From IMG/VR virus record IMGVR_UViG_3300017782_000184, positions 1-26,238 of that record: a DNA stretch of 26,238 nt. One strand, given 5' to 3'. Source of the stretch: a virus. The notes beneath the pieces are model-generated. The model had not been told where the DNA came from. It was given only the letters and a program-made list of their open reading frames with translations, and did not search any database. Positions 22,934 to 26,238 of the stretch are shown piece by piece. Numbering within the stretch: position 1 is the first letter of the stretch; the number at the start of each line of letters is the position of its first letter. The position numbers were made by a program, and so were the translations under genes.

Positions 22934-23236
22934 TTATCTTCGCATATTAGCTTGGTCTTTAGCTTCATCATCAGTAAATACAGGAACAGCGTTGCTTTTA
23001 TGCAACGTGCCTATTCCTTTGATAGCTGTGCCTGTATAGTGCTGTGTGTCTTTTTTGACTGCTACATAATCGCCAGAATTAAGTGATGGAGGTCTGTAAG
23101 TCTCTCTAGGAGGGCATGAGGTAACAATTTCTGCTGGTGTAGTATTGCCTATTAGCTTTACTTTCTTAGCTTTGTTTTTCTTCAGCATTTTCCTAGTGCT
23201 TTTTGACCACCTGTGTCCTGTGTATATCATGCTCAT
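22934..23236 (-). CDS. Hypothetical small basic protein
   Basis: Not assigned. This 100-residue protein has a strongly basic N-terminus (YTGHRWSKSTRKMLKKNKAK), a Pro-rich middle (SCPPRETYRPPSLNSGDYVA) and a conserved-looking C-terminus (YTGTAIKGIGTLHKSNAVPV, then FTDDEAKDQANMRR). I recall similar short proteins in marine T4-like phages without function. Its ATG overlaps the stop of the upstream gene (ATGA), so it is translationally coupled. It is the last gene of the four-gene unit that starts at 24337. Confidence 0.72.
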   Translation of the reverse strand: MSMIYTGHRWSKSTRKMLKKNKAKKVKLIGNTTPAEIVTSCPPRETYRPPSLNSGDYVAVKKDTQHYTGTAIKGIGTLHKSNAVPVFTDDEAKDQANMRR

Positions 23237-23643
23237 ATGAAAGCCTTTTGGTTAGCGTATTCGTTTATGTAATATTTAAGGTCTACAAGACGGTCCATCT
23301 CACCTGCACCATGGTCACGCTCTATGAATCTCCAACCATTATCCCAAATGTAAATGTAATCTGCATCTTCTTGAGTAAAAGCCCAGTAACGTAAACTATC
23401 TTCATCTTTGAGTAGTGCCGCTGGTATCTCAGGAAAAACATCTTTCTTTGTCTCAAATATAGATGTGCATAAAGACTTTATGCCTTTGTCGATTGCTATG
23501 AGATTATTTACGTCTATCTCAGTATTGTAAAACTGTAGAAGAGTTTTACCATGACCATATACTGGGCAACCATTGTAGTGACAATAGATTGCAGTAAAAG
23601 TGCCATTCTTCTCTCTTATTGCGATTGCTGAACGTGTTCCCAT
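23233..23643 (-). CDS. Conserved hypothetical, MGTRSAIAI family
   Basis: This 136-residue protein begins MGTRSAIAIREKNGTFTAIY, then CHYNGCPVYGHGKTLLQFY. This is a recognisable start of a family widespread in phages and mobile elements (MGTRS-x-I...YCH(W/Y)(D/N)G.P..(N/H)G..L...Y). The C-terminal half has AFTQEDADYIYIWDNGWRFI and an acidic helix. No function is established that I know of. The start is fixed by the AAGGAATAGATT leader. It lies 3 nt downstream of the LigA-Ia-like fragment and overlaps the next gene. Confidence 0.78.
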   Translation of the reverse strand: MGTRSAIAIREKNGTFTAIYCHYNGCPVYGHGKTLLQFYNTEIDVNNLIAIDKGIKSLCTSIFETKKDVFPEIPAALLKDEDSLRYWAFTQEDADYIYIWDNGWRFIERDHGAGEMDRLVDLKYYINEYANQKAFI

Positions 23644-23646
23644 AAT

Positions 23647-23934
23647 CTATTCCTTTTCATTATGTAAATTTAAAATCTGCTGTGCTTTCATTATAACTTT
23701 TTTATCATATAAAGGCAAGTGAAATCCTGTATCGCCTGTCCAATCTTTAAACTCCTCATCATAAAAATCAATCTTACAATCATCAGGATTTTGTTTTTGT
23801 AACTCAGCTAACTCATTTGCCCATTTTTGCCAAGTATCATCATCAACAATAGGCTTATCCATTTTGTAGTATAAACAAGAATGCACTAACATTTGTGACC
23901 TACGTTGACGAATTTTTTCTTTAACTGTTTGCAA
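23647..23934 (-). CDS. Stand-alone DNA ligase (NAD+) Ia-domain-like protein
   Basis: I place the start at the TTG at 23934, 14 nt inside the end of the upstream gene, giving 95 residues. The ATG at 24087 would overlap that gene by 167 nt with non-matching sequence. The region TVKEKIRQRRSQMLVHSCLY YKMDKPIVDDDTW has the pattern of the N-terminal Ia domain of LigA, which contacts the NMN part of NAD+: R-x-x-x-x-x-H-x-x-x-Y-Y-x-x-D-x-P-x-x-x-D. It is followed by a KWANELAELQKQNP helix. LigA's adenylation, OB, zinc, HhH and BRCT domains are all absent. The tail (FYDEEFKDWTGDTGFHLPLY) resembles other short phage proteins of this type. It cannot be a ligase alone; NAD-related binding is speculative. 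Confidence 0.7.
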   Translation of the reverse strand: MQTVKEKIRQRRSQMLVHSCLYYKMDKPIVDDDTWQKWANELAELQKQNPDDCKIDFYDEEFKDWTGDTGFHLPLYDKKVIMKAQQILNLHNEKE

Positions 23935-24337
23935 CTTGGTCTCGCTTGAGTACTGGAAGGTTTTTGTCTTCCAGTTCAAATACTGTCCAACTATGCTGAA
24001 GAAACGCATGGCTGTCAAAATCATCTGGAACCATATCGCTGAAGAAATCATCTGTCCATATTTGACTTGCCACTTTTCTCGGAACATCTATGTGTAACAT
24101 ACAGTCATCTGTAAAAGAGAAAAGTTTCTTCTGTTTTTTCAGTTTCTTGAGCAAGTCTATGTCTACATCATTTTGTTTTGCTATGCTCTTAGTAGTTCCA
24201 GATAAATCTTCAGAACCTTGTAAAACAAAATGAACATCATCATCATCGCCTTGTAACCAAGCACCCCATGCCATATGACCTATATGGACTATAAAGTCTA
24301 TGTCTTGGTCTGTTAAAAGTAGGTTTTTCATTTTCAT
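23921..24337 (-). CDS. Hypothetical acidic protein, first gene of a four-gene early unit
   Basis: Not recognised. This 138-residue, acidic protein has LLLTDQDIDFIVHIGHMAWG, a poly-Asp patch (GDDDD), a basic helix (DIDLLKKLKKQKKLF) and FFSDMVPDDFDSHAFLQHSW. The start is supported by GGAGATAAT directly before the ATG. It is the first gene after the early-type promoter at 24373-24401 and overlaps the following LigA-Ia-like gene by 14 nt. Confidence 0.75.
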   Translation of the reverse strand: MKMKNLLLTDQDIDFIVHIGHMAWGAWLQGDDDDVHFVLQGSEDLSGTTKSIAKQNDVDIDLLKKLKKQKKLFSFTDDCMLHIDVPRKVASQIWTDDFFSDMVPDDFDSHAFLQHSWTVFELEDKNLPVLKRDQVANS

Positions 24338-24372
24338 ATTATCTCCATGTCTTTAACTGTTTGCATTCTTAA

Positions 24373-24401
24373 ATACTAAACTATGTCAAATTACATGTCA
24401 A
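24373..24401 (-). promoter_or_regulatory. Early-type promoter overlapping the methyltransferase stop
   Basis: TTGACA (24401-24396), 17 nt, TAGTAT (24378-24373). The -35 contains the TGA stop of the methyltransferase gene. The spacing and -10 are weaker than in the other early promoters of the window. Confidence 0.55.
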
Positions 24402-26026
24402 GAACTTTTTTTATGAAAGACAAAGATTGGTTCATATTTACGCCATTTACCATTTATCTTACAGAAATTTTTAGTTGTCGGAACTCCTGTATCAGAATCA
24501 ACTCTGTTCTTACCTGGCATTTGTGCTAGACACATTTTAAGAACTCCTTTGTATTCCATACCTAAACTTTTTAAAATATCAATAGAATCTTGTTCTAAAG
24601 GTAGACAGAGATTCTTTTTAGAATAAGTTACATCAGCTATATTCCATAAAAGATATCTATCTTCACGCAACCATTCCACGCATGTCTCAAGAGTCTTCTT
24701 TAGAAACTCATCACGCCATATATCATAAGTTGTAAATTTTTTATATGATTGAGTATCATCTTCAGAGTAAGCCTCTTTTGAGAAGTAAGGCGGCGATGTA
24801 AATATTAAATCTATCTTGCCTTTATACTTTTGAAATTTTTCATCTTTGTGTATCTCCTCTGAGCCATGTTGAAATATTTCATAGCTATGAACTTTAGGAA
24901 ATAATCCTGTAGCACGATATGTTTTTGTATTGAAAAACTCAGCGATATCATGATATTTTGTTTTTCCATTCTCTATGTTATGGTCTGTGTTTGGGTCTGT
25001 TCCTATGTAGTTTATATTCTTGTTATCATCTATTGACAAGGCACCTAATAATCTCCCACCCCAACCAGATGATGGGTCATAAATGTTTATCTGCTCTTGG
25101 TCTTTAATTGACGTTGTATATTTCTCATACAGAAACTTTGCAATGAGAGGTGGAAAGTTTACAGCGTACTGACAATAAGAAACTCTGAATGCTTGAAAGC
25201 CTTTTGGAAATATTTTCTGATTTTTCTTATAAAGTCTCACTCTAAAAACATTAGCATTTTCATATGGTCTAGTAGTATACTTTGCCATTTCATCGCCATG
25301 ATTTATATTCGCAAGTGTTTCAGGTCTGCAATTTAGTTTGAGAAGTTCATCTCTTGTTATTGACATATATTCCACGCTTGATAAATTATCATTGAAGCCT
25401 GAATATGCCTGTTTATCATCAGAACTAGGCTCAAACCAGTAATCGTGAGTATTATACGCTCTTGCATTATTTTCAAACCACTCTACAAATTCTTTTATAT
25501 TTGTTGTTCTGTATCTTAAATTACCACCAACATTATCAATCAATTTACCTTTTTCAATAGTTTGAGAATAATTGTAGAAAGAGTCTCTTCTAAAATGTCT
25601 ATGTGCATACAATGTAAAAGTATTTGCTAAATCATCTCTAGCAAAATAATCATAAATTGATTTGCCTGAATCGGAATCTATTGAATAGTTGATTCTTGTT
25701 TTCATCATTGTAGGAAACCACTGGTTAACTGCATTTCCTGTTAAGTTGCCTGTGAAGATTGCATCATCAATTCCAGTATGTTCATCAGTAACTAAAAAAT
25801 TATGAGTCGGAAAAGAAGTCATTTCATTAAACTGTTTAACTATCTCATGTTCATCATAGCCAACTCTAGGTGGTTGACCTTTAGTGTCCCAGTAATGAAC
25901 TACTGTCTTTCTCATTTCCTTGACCCAAGTTACGAACTCAGGTTCTGACATCGCAAGAAGTTCATCGAAAGTTTTGTTTACTTTTGATTTAAGGAATTCA
26001 GAATTTTTCTCATAGAAATGTTTCAT
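24398..26026 (-). CDS. DNA amino-methyltransferase (N4-cytosine/N6-adenine type)
   Basis: This 542-residue protein has a C-terminal Rossmann methyltransferase. The SAM-binding motif I is YDPSSGWGGRLLGAL at 316-330, an acidic residue ends the next strand (YIGTDPN, 340-346), and catalytic motif IV is FTSPPYF at 409-415. SPPY is the amino-methyltransferase type, more often N4-cytosine, but N6-adenine cannot be excluded. Motif I precedes motif IV. The C-terminal end has a KYEPIFVFHKK strand typical of this group. The first ~260 residues are unlike a standard methyltransferase, include several Asp/His/Tyr-rich segments, and may be a target-recognition or separate domain. No restriction endonuclease gene is seen nearby, so an orphan phage enzyme for genome modification or self-protection is likely. 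The Shine-Dalgarno is weak and a terminator lies 23 nt upstream of the start. Confidence 0.87.
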   Translation of the reverse strand: MKHFYEKNSEFLKSKVNKTFDELLAMSEPEFVTWVKEMRKTVVHYWDTKGQPPRVGYDEHEIVKQFNEMTSFPTHNFLVTDEHTGIDDAIFTGNLTGNAVNQWFPTMMKTRINYSIDSDSGKSIYDYFARDDLANTFTLYAHRHFRRDSFYNYSQTIEKGKLIDNVGGNLRYRTTNIKEFVEWFENNARAYNTHDYWFEPSSDDKQAYSGFNDNLSSVEYMSITRDELLKLNCRPETLANINHGDEMAKYTTRPYENANVFRVRLYKKNQKIFPKGFQAFRVSYCQYAVNFPPLIAKFLYEKYTTSIKDQEQINIYDPSSGWGGRLLGALSIDDNKNINYIGTDPNTDHNIENGKTKYHDIAEFFNTKTYRATGLFPKVHSYEIFQHGSEEIHKDEKFQKYKGKIDLIFTSPPYFSKEAYSEDDTQSYKKFTTYDIWRDEFLKKTLETCVEWLREDRYLLWNIADVTYSKKNLCLPLEQDSIDILKSLGMEYKGVLKMCLAQMPGKNRVDSDTGVPTTKNFCKINGKWRKYEPIFVFHKKSS

Positions 26027-26048
26027 AATAAAGCCTTATCATTTTAGG

Positions 26049-26075
26049 AAAAAAAGGGGCACCTTTCGGCGCCCC
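26049..26075 (-). terminator. Rho-independent terminator between the right-edge gene and the methyltransferase
   Basis: On the minus strand, GGGGCGCC pairs with GGTGCCCC (one G-U pair) around a GAAA tetraloop, then seven Ts. The plus-strand version would contain an A-C mismatch, so it works best for minus-strand RNA. Confidence 0.88.
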
Positions 26076-26100
26076 TAAGGTACAACAACAAGGAGAAAAT
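26049..26100 (-). repeat. 3'UTR-terminator cassette, copy 2
   Basis: Same organisation as copy 1 at 21708-21759: A-tract, GGGGCACC hairpin, then GGTACAACAACAAGGAGAAA on the plus strand, ending 1 nt before the stop of the minus-strand gene at the right edge. Confidence 0.8.
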
Positions 26101-26101
26101 A

Positions 26102-26238
26102 CTACTTGTCATCAGATGCTAGTTTTTCAAAATAACTCATACCTTGCTCATCGTCTTCTGTATTGAGTGTGTCTTCAACAGAATTAGATGCATCAGGCGT
26201 AACACTAGCAGGTACTACAGGCTGTGGTGATGACGCCA
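26102..26238 (-). CDS. C-terminus of an unidentified protein, start beyond the window
   Basis: Forty-five codons are open from the right edge to a TAG at 26102. The visible end is Pro/Val/Ser/Thr-rich (SSPQPVVPASVTPDASNS), then acidic (VEDTLNTEDDEQ), and finishes GMSYFEKLASDDK. A low-complexity linker with a short terminal amphipathic segment is typical of phage protein tails, but nothing here identifies the family. It is followed by the conserved 3'UTR-terminator cassette. Confidence 0.6.
   Translation of the reverse strand, partial: ASSPQPVVPASVTPDASNSVEDTLNTEDDEQGMSYFEKLASDDK

Noticed and set aside
23935-24087. N-terminal extension of the LigA-Ia-like gene to an ATG at 24087
   Set aside because: It would overlap the well-supported upstream gene by 167 nt, and the extra residues do not look like part of the domain.
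1-26238. tRNA genes, CRISPR arrays, integrase or insertion sequences
   Set aside because: Looked for on both strands by eye; no cloverleaf, regularly spaced repeats, recombinase motifs or terminal inverted repeats were found.

Overview
The window is part of the genome of an AT-rich, T4-like contractile-tailed phage. The block from gp48 to gp8 can be matched piece by piece to T4 baseplate proteins. The Gly/Thr-rich inserts in these proteins, the lysozyme-less gp5 and the DUF4815-type protein resemble marine relatives (cyanophage- and pelagiphage-type) more than T4 itself. The host cannot be read from the sequence. Low GC and sigma70-like early promoters would fit a low-GC marine proteobacterium such as SAR11, but that is inference.

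Layout. Positions 1-12466 (minus strand) hold a compact late operon for the baseplate, read as gp48, gp53, gp27-like, gp5 (OB fold only), a 58-residue histone-Hc1-like protein, gp25, gp6, a gp7-position protein, gp8 and a DUF4815-like protein that runs off the left edge. Positions 12507-12941 (plus) hold the head-completion nuclease-like gp4, divergent from gp48. Positions 12942-14533 (minus) hold three small mosaic genes of unknown role that share short modules, one with a tandem 65-residue domain. Positions 14617-16766 (plus) hold a conserved unknown, a tail-tube/gp54-like protein, gp26, and a small overlapping gp51-like ORF joined to gp26 by a candidate programmed -1 frameshift. Positions 16782-18206 hold two divergent small-gene cassettes with near-consensus early promoters. 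Positions 18317-21709 (plus) hold a probable tape-measure protein. Positions 21760-26026 (minus) hold accessory genes, including a stand-alone LigA-Ia-like fragment and an N4/N6-type amino-methyltransferase. The C-terminus of another minus-strand gene lies at the right edge.

Regulation is unusually readable. T4-type late promoter boxes ([T/C]ATAAATA) lie 33-40 nt upstream of gp4, gp48, gp8, the tape measure and the 152-residue gene. Early-type promoters (TTGAC[A/T], 16 nt, TATA[C/A]T) with shared spacers and leaders precede the small accessory genes. One orphan copy of an early promoter sits inside the late baseplate operon, pointing antisense. Two near-identical minus-strand terminator cassettes carry a conserved pyrimidine-rich 3'UTR.

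The structural genes together would build the tail: gp26/gp51 assist hub and tail assembly, the tape measure sets length, gp27/gp5 form the hub, gp6/gp25/gp53/gp7-like/gp8 form the wedges, gp48 and the gp54-like protein start the tube, and gp4 finishes the head. No tRNA, CRISPR, integrase or IS element was seen.
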